This document shows positions 7,574-14,711 of a stretch of 18,536 nt of DNA, in pieces. Position 1 is the stretch's first letter; every line of letters starts with the position of its first letter. Source of the stretch: Acidobacteriota bacterium. GTDB lineage: Bacteria; Acidobacteriota; UBA6911. The DNA lies in NCBI GenBank assembly GCA_023265215.1, contig JAHFUH010000039.1, positions 1 through 18,536 of the forward strand. The letters are read 5' to 3'. The notes beneath the pieces were generated by a model. It ran no database searches. It was not told the DNA's origin and saw nothing but the letters and a program-made list of their open reading frames with translations. Made by a program: the position numbers and the translations under genes.

Positions 7574-7610
7574 GCCGGGAAGTGCTTTTTGGGGGCTTCA
7601 GACTTCCGGC
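7574..7610 (-). other. fliG-fliH intercistronic stem-loop
   Basis: GCCGGGAAGT (7574-7583) pairs with ACTTCCGGC (7602-7610), a 9-bp stem with one bulged G and an 18-base loop, just after the fliG stop. This is the longest gap (71 bases) inside the flgB-fliK operon. There is no U-tract after it on the transcribed strand, so it does not look like an intrinsic terminator. RNA processing or partial attenuation are possible roles. Confidence 0.5.
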
Positions 7611-7612
7611 TT

Positions 7613-8626
7613 CTAGTTAATATATTCATCGCCGCCACCGCCCTTTAGGCTGATGACGCCGCTTTCATCAAGTTTTCGTATTACGCTGACAATCTGCTGC
7701 TGGGAGGTTTCTACATCCTTCACTTTTACAGGCCCTAAAACATCCATATCTTCTTTCATCATCTCAACCGCACGGGTGGACATATTGCGGAAGAATTGAT
7801 TTCTCAGTTCTTCACCCGTTCCCTTCAAAGCAATTGTCAGGGCTTTCTTGTCGACGCGCTGCAATATCTCCCGCATGCCCGCATCATCAATGAGCATCAC
7901 GTCATCGAATACGAACATAAGATTCCGGATGCTAAGCGCAAGCGACGGGTTTTCCCCTTCGACTTTCTCCAGAATCGCGCCGGCAGCTTTGGTATCCATC
8001 CTGTTGATCAGCTCAGCGACGGCCCGAATGCCGCCGTAGGATTCACGGCTGAAGTCACCCAAAGATCTTAATTTTTGTTCCAGTATCGTCGTAATTTTGT
8101 TGATGACGTCGGGCGAGATCTGTTCGAGATTTGCCATGCGCATGACTACATCCGCACGCAGAGGAGTCGGCAACGAACTCAGCAGCGCCGCAGCCTGCGA
8201 AGAATTCAGGTGGGCAAGAACGAGCGCGATTGTCTGAGGTTGTTCAGACTGAATGAACTTGGAAAGCTGCACCGGATCGGCCTTCTGGAGATTATCAAAA
8301 CCGACCAGAGCACTCTGAAGCGAAATATTCAGATAATCCAAAAGCTTCTTGGATGAATCCGAGCCAAAAGCTTTGACCAGCAGTTTTTTAGCAAATTCGG
8401 GGCCGCCCCGAGCCAGAAATGTCTGGGCCAGGGTCAGCCGGTAGAAATCTTCAAGAATTGTATCCGCGGTTTCAGGATTAATCTCTCCGAGCCGCGAAAT
8501 CTCCTTGCTGATCTCCTGGATTTCATCTTCCTGCATGAAACGAAAGACACCGGCGCTTGCCTCGTCGCCAAGCAAAACCATCAATATCGCAGCTTTCCTT
8601 GCACCTGCTATTTGAGTCTGCGTCAT
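7613..8626 (-). CDS. fliG: Flagellar motor switch protein FliG
   Basis: FliG forms the upper C-ring, binds FliF through its N-terminus and generates torque through its C-terminus. The 337-residue product has the usual length and three domains. These are an N-terminal FliF-binding part (1-100), a middle domain with EQPQTIALVLAHL (128-140; the family's EHPQ motif with Q for H), and a C-terminal domain. The C-terminal domain has the charged torque helix LRNQFFRNMSTRAVEMMKED and the following DMDVLGPVKVKDVE. The start is 3 bases after the fliF stop, with AGAAGG/AGGA sequences just upstream. It ends in TAG. Its partners FliM and FliN are not in this window. Confidence 0.96.
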   Translation of the reverse strand: MTQTQIAGARKAAILMVLLGDEASAGVFRFMQEDEIQEISKEISRLGEINPETADTILEDFYRLTLAQTFLARGGPEFAKKLLVKAFGSDSSKKLLDYLNISLQSALVGFDNLQKADPVQLSKFIQSEQPQTIALVLAHLNSSQAAALLSSLPTPLRADVVMRMANLEQISPDVINKITTILEQKLRSLGDFSRESYGGIRAVAELINRMDTKAAGAILEKVEGENPSLALSIRNLMFVFDDVMLIDDAGMREILQRVDKKALTIALKGTGEELRNQFFRNMSTRAVEMMKEDMDVLGPVKVKDVETSQQQIVSVIRKLDESGVISLKGGGGDEYIN

Positions 8627-8629
8627 GTC

Positions 8630-10402
8630 CTACGCCTTCTCTCGCAATAGGGAACGTAATAATTGAGAAACCATTTCGGGATCACTTTTCGCTTTATCAA
8701 CGAGCTTCTTTTTCATGGCTGCGTATTTGCGGCTGCCGAGATCCACCATATTCGCTTCCCTCATTAGCTCGCGCTCAATCTGCTCATCGCTGGCTTCCAG
8801 AGAAAGCATTCCCTCCGCCGCTCTTCCTTCCGCAGCAGGAAGTCTGGCTACAGACCCGGCTTCCTCGCCAGCAGCAAGCGCTTCCGAACGTTTGCCCTCC
8901 GGAAGCGCCCTGGGCACAGATTCGACAGACAATTGGGCTTCATGAGATTCCCCGGAGCCTATTGCAGCCAAAGCCATTGTTTGAAATACGCGCTTGCGGA
9001 TCGGGCGAACAAAAATGATGTAAGCCATGGTGAACAAGACAATAAGGGCAAGGTATTTCATCCCAGGCACAACATATCCTTGCCATTTGATATACAAAGG
9101 AACTGCAGTCTGAGGCTCTTCCGGTTTGGATTCCTTATAGAACGGTTCATTCCGAATAGCTACGTCATCTCCCCTTTGTTGATTGTAGCCAACAGCTGCT
9201 AAAACCAGCTCACGATAAGCGTCCAGCTCCTTTTGGGTGCGAGGTTCTGAGGTTTTCGTTGCTTTCCCATCTTTTGTTTTTGAATCAACGGTCTTGTTAT
9301 CCAGTACTACTGCGATGCTGATTTTTCGAACTACAGTTCCTTTTGGCTGCACAGTATGGCGGAGCACCTTGTTCACTTCGTAGTTGGTTGCCTCGCTCTG
9401 CCTTGTGTGCTCAGGGATTGATCCGCCACTCGGAGCCGCCGGGGGATTCAGATTCGACTGCAGCCCGGGAATTCCGGTAGGGACTGCTGAACTCCCGGTC
9501 CTCTCCTGGCTTTTCTGCTGACTCATTACAACAGGAGAGTTCGGATTGAAGGTTTCTTCCGTCTGCTCTGTAGTATTGAAATCAAGGTCGATGGTTGCGT
9601 ATGCGCGGACCTTTCCTTCTCCCACCACCGGTTCGAGAATGGATATCACCTTGTTGGTCATATCCTTTTCGAGTTGCTCGCGCTTGCCCATTTCCATCTC
9701 AGAACGGGCAGCATCTCCCGACTCAATGGGTGCCGACAGGAGATGCCCATCATTATCCACAATCGAGACATTGTAGGTATGCAATCCGGGTACTGCTGCG
9801 GCAACGAGATTTTTAATCCCAGCCACGTTTGATTTTGAAAGCTCCGTGTTATTCTTAAGGTTTAAAACAACGCTTGCCTTGGCGTCTTCTTTGTTTTCGG
9901 AAAAAACCGAATCTTTAGGAAGGACGATGTGAACGCGAGCCTGCGATATCTCCGAAAGGCTGCAAATAGTGCGGGCGAGTTCCCCTTCAAGCGCCCTTTG
10001 CAGATACACCTGCTCCGTGAAATCCGTCATTCCGAACTGATTCTTGTCAAAAATCTCGTAGCCAACTCTTCCACTCCGGGCGAGGCCTGACCCGGCAATT
10101 CCCAACCGCAGTTTGTCCACTTCGTTTTTCGGAGCTGCAACCGATATATCAATAAGTGAAGTCCCTTTGACTTGGAAATCTATTTTCTGCTCCTTGAGTT
10201 TGCCTGCTATTGCCTGGGCATCTTCAGGATTCAGGTCTCGATACAGTGATTCGTATTCGACCCTGTTCATGAAATAGACTAAGGATCCAATGAAGGCCAA
10301 ACCTAGGAATCCAAAACCAATGATCGTAAGCCGCTGCGGCCATAGCAGCCGGGACCACATGTCGCGAACTTGATTCACAAAGATGGGGCTGTTACCAGGC
10401 AT
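8630..10402 (-). CDS. fliF: Flagellar MS-ring protein FliF
   Basis: FliF builds the membrane-embedded MS ring on which the basal body, export gate and C-ring assemble. The 590-residue protein has an N-terminal transmembrane helix (about 25-46) and ring-building motif 1 right after it (YESLYRDLNPEDAQAIAGKL). The conserved secretory-ring domains follow (TFNPN and VNKVLRHTVQPKG regions), then a second transmembrane helix (about 447-468). A cytoplasmic tail ends in the FliG-binding helices (SRKYAAMKKKLVDKAKSDPE to the end). Length is in the family range (about 530-590). A GGAG lies 8 bases before the ATG, and the fliE gap is 39 bases. The stop is TAG. Confidence 0.96.
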   Translation of the reverse strand: MPGNSPIFVNQVRDMWSRLLWPQRLTIIGFGFLGLAFIGSLVYFMNRVEYESLYRDLNPEDAQAIAGKLKEQKIDFQVKGTSLIDISVAAPKNEVDKLRLGIAGSGLARSGRVGYEIFDKNQFGMTDFTEQVYLQRALEGELARTICSLSEISQARVHIVLPKDSVFSENKEDAKASVVLNLKNNTELSKSNVAGIKNLVAAAVPGLHTYNVSIVDNDGHLLSAPIESGDAARSEMEMGKREQLEKDMTNKVISILEPVVGEGKVRAYATIDLDFNTTEQTEETFNPNSPVVMSQQKSQERTGSSAVPTGIPGLQSNLNPPAAPSGGSIPEHTRQSEATNYEVNKVLRHTVQPKGTVVRKISIAVVLDNKTVDSKTKDGKATKTSEPRTQKELDAYRELVLAAVGYNQQRGDDVAIRNEPFYKESKPEEPQTAVPLYIKWQGYVVPGMKYLALIVLFTMAYIIFVRPIRKRVFQTMALAAIGSGESHEAQLSVESVPRALPEGKRSEALAAGEEAGSVARLPAAEGRAAEGMLSLEASDEQIERELMREANMVDLGSRKYAAMKKKLVDKAKSDPEMVSQLLRSLLREKA

Positions 10403-10441
10403 CTAGTTGCTCCACAATGACGAACTGTGTTTTCTGAACCA

Positions 10442-10750
10442 TCAGACTTGCGTACGCATAATTTCCTGATAAGCCTGCACAATCTTGTTGCGGACCTGCA
10501 TCATCATCTGAAACGAAAGATCAGCTTTCTGCATAGCGATTACGGTCGTATGCAGATCCTGCGATTCTCCAGCCATGAGCTTTTGAATTTCCTGGTCGGA
10601 TTGCTTTTGAAGCTCATTGACAGTAGATATCGCATCCTTCAATACCTCGCCGAAGCCTGAACCGGCTTTTTCTGTACTGGGGCTGCTTTGTTTTCGGATT
10701 TCGGGAACTTGCAGATTCGGGCTTATCGGCCCGAGGATGCCATTTTCCAT
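10442..10750 (-). CDS. fliE: Rod-MS ring adaptor FliE
   Basis: FliE joins the MS ring/export gate to the proximal rod and is the first exported rod subunit. The 102-residue protein has the typical length and the conserved C-terminal half (LHTTVIAMQKADLSFQMMMQ, then VRNKIVQAYQEIMRTQV). The N-terminus is variable, with Pro and Ser. GAGG stands 5 bases before the ATG and overlaps the end of flgC, with 7 bases between the two genes. Position between flgC and fliF is the standard one. Confidence 0.94.
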   Translation of the reverse strand: MENGILGPISPNLQVPEIRKQSSPSTEKAGSGFGEVLKDAISTVNELQKQSDQEIQKLMAGESQDLHTTVIAMQKADLSFQMMMQVRNKIVQAYQEIMRTQV

Positions 10751-10757
10751 ATGTCCT

Positions 10758-11183
10758 CTATTTTAGTATTTCCAGCGTTTTCTGAGCCATTTCCTTGGCC
10801 GCCGTTACAGCTTGAAGATTCGCCTCATAGGATCGAGTAGCAGATAAAATATTCATCATCTCATCTGTGGTATTCACATTGGGGTACATGACATAGCCAT
10901 CCTTGTCCGCATTCGGGTTGCCGGGTTCATACTGCTTTCTGCCCTCGCTGTTGTCCGTAACAACTTTGGATATTTCCACACCCTGAACCGCGGTTTCGAA
11001 TTCAGCGCCGAAGGACGTCTGCGGCGGCGCAGCGCTGAACATCACATCCTTTCGCCGGAAAGGCTCCATGCCGGCGGGTTGGATCGTGCTGGCGTTAACC
11101 AAATTACTGGCGTGAACCTCCAGCCTTCTGCGTTGAGCCGTCAGGCCGGAAGCGCTGACAGCAATGGCGGTCATCAGAGTCAT
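10758..11183 (-). CDS. flgC: Flagellar basal-body rod protein FlgC
   Basis: FlgC is a proximal rod subunit. The 141-residue product has the N-terminal rod signature (SASGLTAQRRRLEVHASNLVNAST; VNAST where most members have ANANT) and the C-terminal helix (YPNVNTTDEMMNILSATRSY EANLQAVTA). The motif DGYVMYPNVN is typical of FlgC and distinguishes it from FlgB. The ATG overlaps the flgB TAA by one base (TAATG), so the two are translationally coupled. It is exported without a signal peptide and ends in TAG. Confidence 0.95.
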   Translation of the reverse strand: MTLMTAIAVSASGLTAQRRRLEVHASNLVNASTIQPAGMEPFRRKDVMFSAAPPQTSFGAEFETAVQGVEISKVVTDNSEGRKQYEPGNPNADKDGYVMYPNVNTTDEMMNILSATRSYEANLQAVTAAKEMAQKTLEILK

Positions 11184-11587
11184 TAGCCTCTCCCTTCATT
11201 AATGCTGGTTGCCAAGATGCGGAATTTGCCTTTAAGAATTTGGGATATCATGGCATAGCCGAATGAGGTCTCACTCAGCTTCAGCATTTCATTGTCGAGA
11301 TCAACATTGTTCCGGTCGTTGCCGGAAATCAGCCCCTGCTCTTCAAATGGCTGCGCCTGCATTGGGATTGCAGTCCAGCCTTCAAGGTGTTCAGGACTTG
11401 TTTTTCGGAGTTCCAGAGGATTGTCCGCAAGCAGTTCCTGCATCGTTGCGTGAAATGAAATATCCTTTGTTTTGTAATCGGGCGTATCTATATTGGCCAG
11501 ATTAGAGGCAACAATCTGTTGACGTTGGGACAGCCGGCTCATATAAGCGCCCACCGCCTGAATTGTCGGGTCGGTAAGAATTTCCAT
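11183..11587 (-). CDS. flgB: Flagellar basal-body rod protein FlgB
   Basis: FlgB is a proximal rod subunit and the first gene of the long rod-ring-export operon. The 134-residue protein starts MEILTDPTIQAVGAYMSRLS and carries the rod signature QQIVASNLANIDTPDYKTKD (residues 23-42) and the FlgB-type NDRNNVDLDNEM. The frame is open up to an ATG at 11641, but I take 11587. The predicted transcription start (11630) is downstream of 11641, GGAGG and AGGTG stand before 11587, and the protein then has the family length. Downstream genes are coupled tightly. Confidence 0.94.
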   Translation of the reverse strand: MEILTDPTIQAVGAYMSRLSQRQQIVASNLANIDTPDYKTKDISFHATMQELLADNPLELRKTSPEHLEGWTAIPMQAQPFEEQGLISGNDRNNVDLDNEMLKLSETSFGYAMISQILKGKFRILATSINEGRG

Positions 11588-11607
11588 TGTCACCTGCCTA
11601 CCTCCAG

Positions 11608-11630
11608 AATCCCCGACACACTCGGGGATT
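11608..11630 (-). other. Hairpin at the 5' end of the flgB mRNA
   Basis: Perfect 9-bp arms (AATCCCCGA/TCGGGGATT) enclose a 5-base loop. Counting from the sigma-54 -12 element, the predicted +1 is 11630, the first base of the stem, so the transcript would begin with this hairpin. The flgB Shine-Dalgarno (GGAGG) follows two bases after the stem. It fits a 5' mRNA-stabilising hairpin, or a structure that affects ribosome access. Confidence 0.7.
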
Positions 11631-11640
11631 TCCCCATACA

Positions 11641-11657
11641 AGCAACTAACATGCCAA
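11641..11657 (-). promoter_or_regulatory. Sigma-54 promoter for the flgB-fliK operon
   Basis: On the minus strand the site is TTGGCATGTTAGTTGCT, with the GG-N10-GC spacing and both elements near-perfect to the sigma-54 consensus. The predicted start is 11630 and the leader is about 43 bases. An inverted repeat (ACAGG-N12-CCTGT) between about 11669 and 11690 and short palindromes at 11740-11761 lie upstream where an activator could bind. None is proven. Confidence 0.88.
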
Positions 11658-11773
11658 GTTTATATGGACAGGTATCACTGGTTGCCTGTTAATGCATTCC
11701 ATCAGAAAAAGCCGTTGATTCGCGGTCCTCAAGGCATAAGGTTAAAACCATGAACTTTCATCCTCCGGCACTG

Positions 11774-13132
11774 CTATGCATGCGAGTGGGCAGATTTTGC
11801 CTGCCTATCTTGCAAACCAAATTCATTCAGCTTGTTTCTCAATGTTCGCAAACTGATTCCCAGTCGTTTGGCTGCCTGAGTGCGATTGCCACGCGTGTCT
11901 TCCAAAGTATTCCGAATCAGCTGACGTTCCATTTCACGCATTGTGACTCCGGCGGAAAATCCCAGTTCAGCCGCGCCCTGGTTTAAAGCAGGCGACTGCG
12001 ATTCCGAAAGCAAAAGGTCCTGGGGCCTTATTTTGGAATCCGTACAGAGCGTGAGAGCCCGCTGAATCGTATTTTCCAATTCCCGCACATTGCCCGGCCA
12101 GTCATGTCGAACCAGACACTCAGTGGCCTCAGGGCTTAATTGCAAGGCCTGCCTTGCGAAATCTTCCCCATATTTTTTAAAGAAAAAATCCACCAATAAC
12201 GGAATATCCCCTCGCCTTTCCCGAAGCGGAGGTATGGTCAAGCAAACAACCTTGAGGCGATAATACAGGTCCTCTCTGAAATCGCCTTCCTGCACGAGCG
12301 AATATAAATCCCTGTTTGTAGTCGCAATGACCCGGACGTCAATTTGAACGGGATCCTTGCCGCCTATCCGATCTACTTCCTTTTCCTGCAAAACACGCAA
12401 GAGCTTGGCCTGCAGGATGGGCGCCATTTCGCCGATTTCATCGAGCAGCAGCGTTCCATTGTTCGCCAGCTCAAACTTGCCCGGCTTGGAAACGCTCGCC
12501 CCTGTAAAAGCACCCTTTTCGAATCCGAACAATTCGCTCTCCAGAAGATTCTCTGGGAGCGCTGCGCAATTCACAGCCACGAAGGGACCTGAGGACCGCG
12601 GGCTTTTTTGATGGATCATTCGCGCCAGGAGTTCCTTGCCGGTCCCGCTCTCAGCTTCAATAAGGACAGTGGCGGTGCTTGCCGCGGCCTGGCCGGCCTG
12701 TTCAAAAACTCGCGAAAATTTTTGGTCCTGCGTTATGATGGCGTGAGAAATTTTCTCATTTCTTCTTGGCGCGGAGTCCAGAGCACGGCGAACTACACTC
12801 TCGAGGGATTCCGCGGAAAAAGGTTTAAGGAGGTAGTCATAAGCGCCACCCCTCATTGCATCCACGGCAGCCTGAATCGTTCCGTATGCTGTTAGAAGAA
12901 TCACTGGAGTTTGGGGCGCCAGATTTTTTACTTTTCGCAGAAGATCGAGGCCGCTCACCTCCGGCATCCGCATATCGGTAATGACAAGACGGTAATACTT
13001 TTCTTTAAGCCTGCAGAGAGCCTCCATGCCGCTGCCCGCCGTCGTTATGGAATATCCGTTTTGTCGAAGCGTTTCGTTGATTGCAATCAGCATCTGCGGT
13101 TCGTCATCCACCACCAGCAGCTCTTCATTCAT
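11774..13132 (-). CDS. Sigma-54 activator response regulator, FlrC/FleR-like
   Basis: This NtrC-family response regulator probably activates the sigma-54 flagellar promoters after phosphorylation by the adjacent kinase. In 452 residues there is a receiver (1-115; acidic pair D9/D10, phospho-acceptor D53, T81, K103). An AAA+ domain follows (Walker A SGTGKE 162-167, GAFTGA loop 207-212, Walker B GTLLLDE 226-232). A Fis-type helix-turn-helix closes it (about 402-439, GNRTQAAKRLGISLRTLRNK). The start at 13132 is chosen over upstream in-frame codons because AAAGGA lies 8 bases before it and the receiver begins immediately. It overlaps the kinase gene by 8 bases. The pair corresponds in layout to FlrB-FlrC or FleS-FleR. 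No clear terminator follows its TAG; the promoter of flgB comes next. Confidence 0.93.
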   Translation of the reverse strand: MNEELLVVDDEPQMLIAINETLRQNGYSITTAGSGMEALCRLKEKYYRLVITDMRMPEVSGLDLLRKVKNLAPQTPVILLTAYGTIQAAVDAMRGGAYDYLLKPFSAESLESVVRRALDSAPRRNEKISHAIITQDQKFSRVFEQAGQAAASTATVLIEAESGTGKELLARMIHQKSPRSSGPFVAVNCAALPENLLESELFGFEKGAFTGASVSKPGKFELANNGTLLLDEIGEMAPILQAKLLRVLQEKEVDRIGGKDPVQIDVRVIATTNRDLYSLVQEGDFREDLYYRLKVVCLTIPPLRERRGDIPLLVDFFFKKYGEDFARQALQLSPEATECLVRHDWPGNVRELENTIQRALTLCTDSKIRPQDLLLSESQSPALNQGAAELGFSAGVTMREMERQLIRNTLEDTRGNRTQAAKRLGISLRTLRNKLNEFGLQDRQAKSAHSHA

Positions 13133-14420
13133 GAATTGAATCCTTTGAAATAAAACCGAACCCGTTTTGACCGTTCTCGAAAACAATCGTGAACTTGGTT
13201 CCGCGATTGACCTCGCTGGAAACCTGGATCGATCCGGAGTGACGTTCCACAATCTGATGAACTACCGAAAGGCCCAGGCCAGTGCCGTTTTTATTAGTGG
13301 TGAAAAACGGATCGAATATCCGGCTCAGATTTTCAGCAGGTATTCCAATCCCGGTGTCCTGAATCTGCAATTCCAGCCCCGGGGGGCGTGATTTATTTTG
13401 CCTGAAATTTCGGGTGATGATCGTCAGCGAACCATTTGCCGGCATGGCTTTCATCGCATTGAGAATGAGGTTGAGCATCATCTGCCGGAGAAGCTCGCGA
13501 TCCGCCGGAATCACTGGATTTTCAGCATTGAAATACTTTTCAACCAGGACTTGGCGCTGGTTCATAATCGGATCCGTGAACTTCAAGATCTCCTCAATCA
13601 CTTCATGGATGTCCACATTGGAAAAAGAAGGCGAAAATGGATTGGCAAAATGAAGCATGTTGGAAACAATGTTGTTCAACGATCGAATACCAATTCGGAT
13701 GTTCTCTGCCCAGCGTTTGGGATCTCCGGACAGTTCTTTAACCAATAGCGAGGCGAACAATTCCACGCTGCCCAGGGGATTGCGAATTTCGTGCGCAAGC
13801 TCCACCGCCATTTCGCCCATCGCCGAAAGCCGTTCGACGCGCTTGCTTTGCTCCTGCAGCGCCTTCATTTCCGTTACGTCGCGAATAATATGAAGGGTCC
13901 CGCTCCGGCGTCCTGCCGCATCAGTCAGCGGCGCTCCCGATGTGGCAAGAACCCTTTTTTTGCCGCCGCTCCCGAGAGGGATTTCAATTTCTGCCTTGCC
14001 CACGGCACCGGCAAAGTGATTGCGCATCCCGGCGCTCAAAGAAGGCTGGCCGCTTTGCTTTGATTTCGAGGATTTTGATTTTCCGAGGACATCCGCAGCC
14101 ATTGGATTGCATAATGCCAATTCCCCGTTCCCATCCAGAACAAGAACTCCGCACGGAAGCCTCTCAAGAATGGTTCGGAGGTAATTCTGAGCTTCCTCTT
14201 TTTCCTGAAGGCTTTTCTCCAACTCGATATTTTTGGATTCCAGCTCTTCCGTCAAAATCTGGACTTTTCTTTGAAGCTGGCTGAAAGCTGATTCCAGAGA
14301 ACTCGAAGCCTGAGTAAACATCTCAAAGGCTTCCAGAAGAAGCTTTGTTTCTCCCAATTGACAGGAATAGAGCGTTGGGTTTTCCTGGTTGCCGGCAATG
14401 AATTCCTTCTCGGGCGTCAT
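13125..14420 (-). CDS. Soluble PAS histidine kinase, FlrB/FleS-like
   Basis: This sensor kinase probably phosphorylates the sigma-54 response regulator encoded after it. The 431-residue protein has an N-terminal coiled coil (about 35-80) and a PAS domain (about 80-190). Its dimerisation/phospho-acceptor helix is LAHEIRNPLGSVELFASLL (H210), followed by a GHKL ATPase with N-box NLILNAMKAM (N321), G1 DTGIGIP (355-361), FDPFFTT and G2 GTGLGL (379-384). There is no transmembrane helix, as in FlrB/FleS, so it senses something inside the cell, perhaps the state of basal-body assembly. The frame extends to a TTG at 14441, but the sigma-54 promoter predicts transcription from about 14433. The ATG at 14420 is therefore chosen, which leaves a leader of only about 13 bases. 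Confidence 0.92.
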   Translation of the reverse strand: MTPEKEFIAGNQENPTLYSCQLGETKLLLEAFEMFTQASSSLESAFSQLQRKVQILTEELESKNIELEKSLQEKEEAQNYLRTILERLPCGVLVLDGNGELALCNPMAADVLGKSKSSKSKQSGQPSLSAGMRNHFAGAVGKAEIEIPLGSGGKKRVLATSGAPLTDAAGRRSGTLHIIRDVTEMKALQEQSKRVERLSAMGEMAVELAHEIRNPLGSVELFASLLVKELSGDPKRWAENIRIGIRSLNNIVSNMLHFANPFSPSFSNVDIHEVIEEILKFTDPIMNQRQVLVEKYFNAENPVIPADRELLRQMMLNLILNAMKAMPANGSLTIITRNFRQNKSRPPGLELQIQDTGIGIPAENLSRIFDPFFTTNKNGTGLGLSVVHQIVERHSGSIQVSSEVNRGTKFTIVFENGQNGFGFISKDSIHE

Positions 14421-14443
14421 TCGTATTACCCCGAAGCCCAATA

Positions 14444-14460
14444 GGCAATACCTATGCCAG
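14444..14460 (-). promoter_or_regulatory. Sigma-54 promoter for the kinase-regulator pair
   Basis: On the minus strand it reads CTGGCATAGGTATTGCC, with GG-N10-GC spacing and TGGCA and TTGC elements both intact. The predicted start is 14433. It differs from the other three promoters in its flanks (CTGGCATA rather than TTGGCATG), which may give it a different strength or activator requirement. Confidence 0.8.
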
Positions 14461-14557
14461 CGGACAAGTTCACAGCATTAAATGTGATAACACACGTATT
14501 TTCAATTGGATAGAATTATTGTCCAAAAGATAAAACTCCCACCTCAGCATTCAGCAA

Positions 14558-14571
14558 GTCAATATGTTGAC
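14558..14571. promoter_or_regulatory. Palindromic operator, possible activator site
   Basis: GTCAATATGTTGAC is an inverted repeat (GTCAA-N4-TTGAC) about 130 bases upstream of the predicted start of the kinase operon, a normal distance for a sigma-54 enhancer. It differs at one position from the FleQ-box consensus of Pseudomonas as I recall it (GTCAATNNATTGAC). Binding by one of the local activators is inferred only. Confidence 0.45.
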
Positions 14572-14711
14572 ATTCGAGTACTCACAGGCTTGACGTACAG
14601 TAGGTGAATAATTTTATGAAAATAGGGTAGCGGCGCTATCAAAAAAAAGACTCTACCTATTTTATAACAAATTATCCACCACGGGTCCGCCGAGGGGCTT
14701 CAATTGAATGT
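14572..14711. repeat. Intergenic region with a long imperfect inverted repeat
   Basis: Within this gap AAAATAGGGTAG (14619-14630) is complementary to CTACCTATTTT (14653-14663), with one bulged base. The arms enclose a smaller GTAGC-GGC-GCTAT hairpin edge and a run of eight A. On the minus strand the T-run precedes rather than follows the compact hairpin, so it is not a standard terminator for the receiver gene. No gene was found here. Confidence 0.35.

Noticed and set aside
11588..11641. 18-residue N-terminal extension of flgB
   Set aside because: The upstream ATG falls within the sigma-54 -12 element, ahead of the predicted transcription start, and the extension is not part of the FlgB family.
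13133..13252. 40-residue extension of the FlrC-like regulator
   Set aside because: It lies within the kinase ATPase domain in another frame. The receiver starts directly at 13132, which has AAAGGA at the right distance.
14641..14648. Run of eight A as terminator U-tract of the receiver gene
   Set aside because: On the transcribed minus strand no stable GC-rich hairpin directly precedes the T-run; the compact hairpin follows it.
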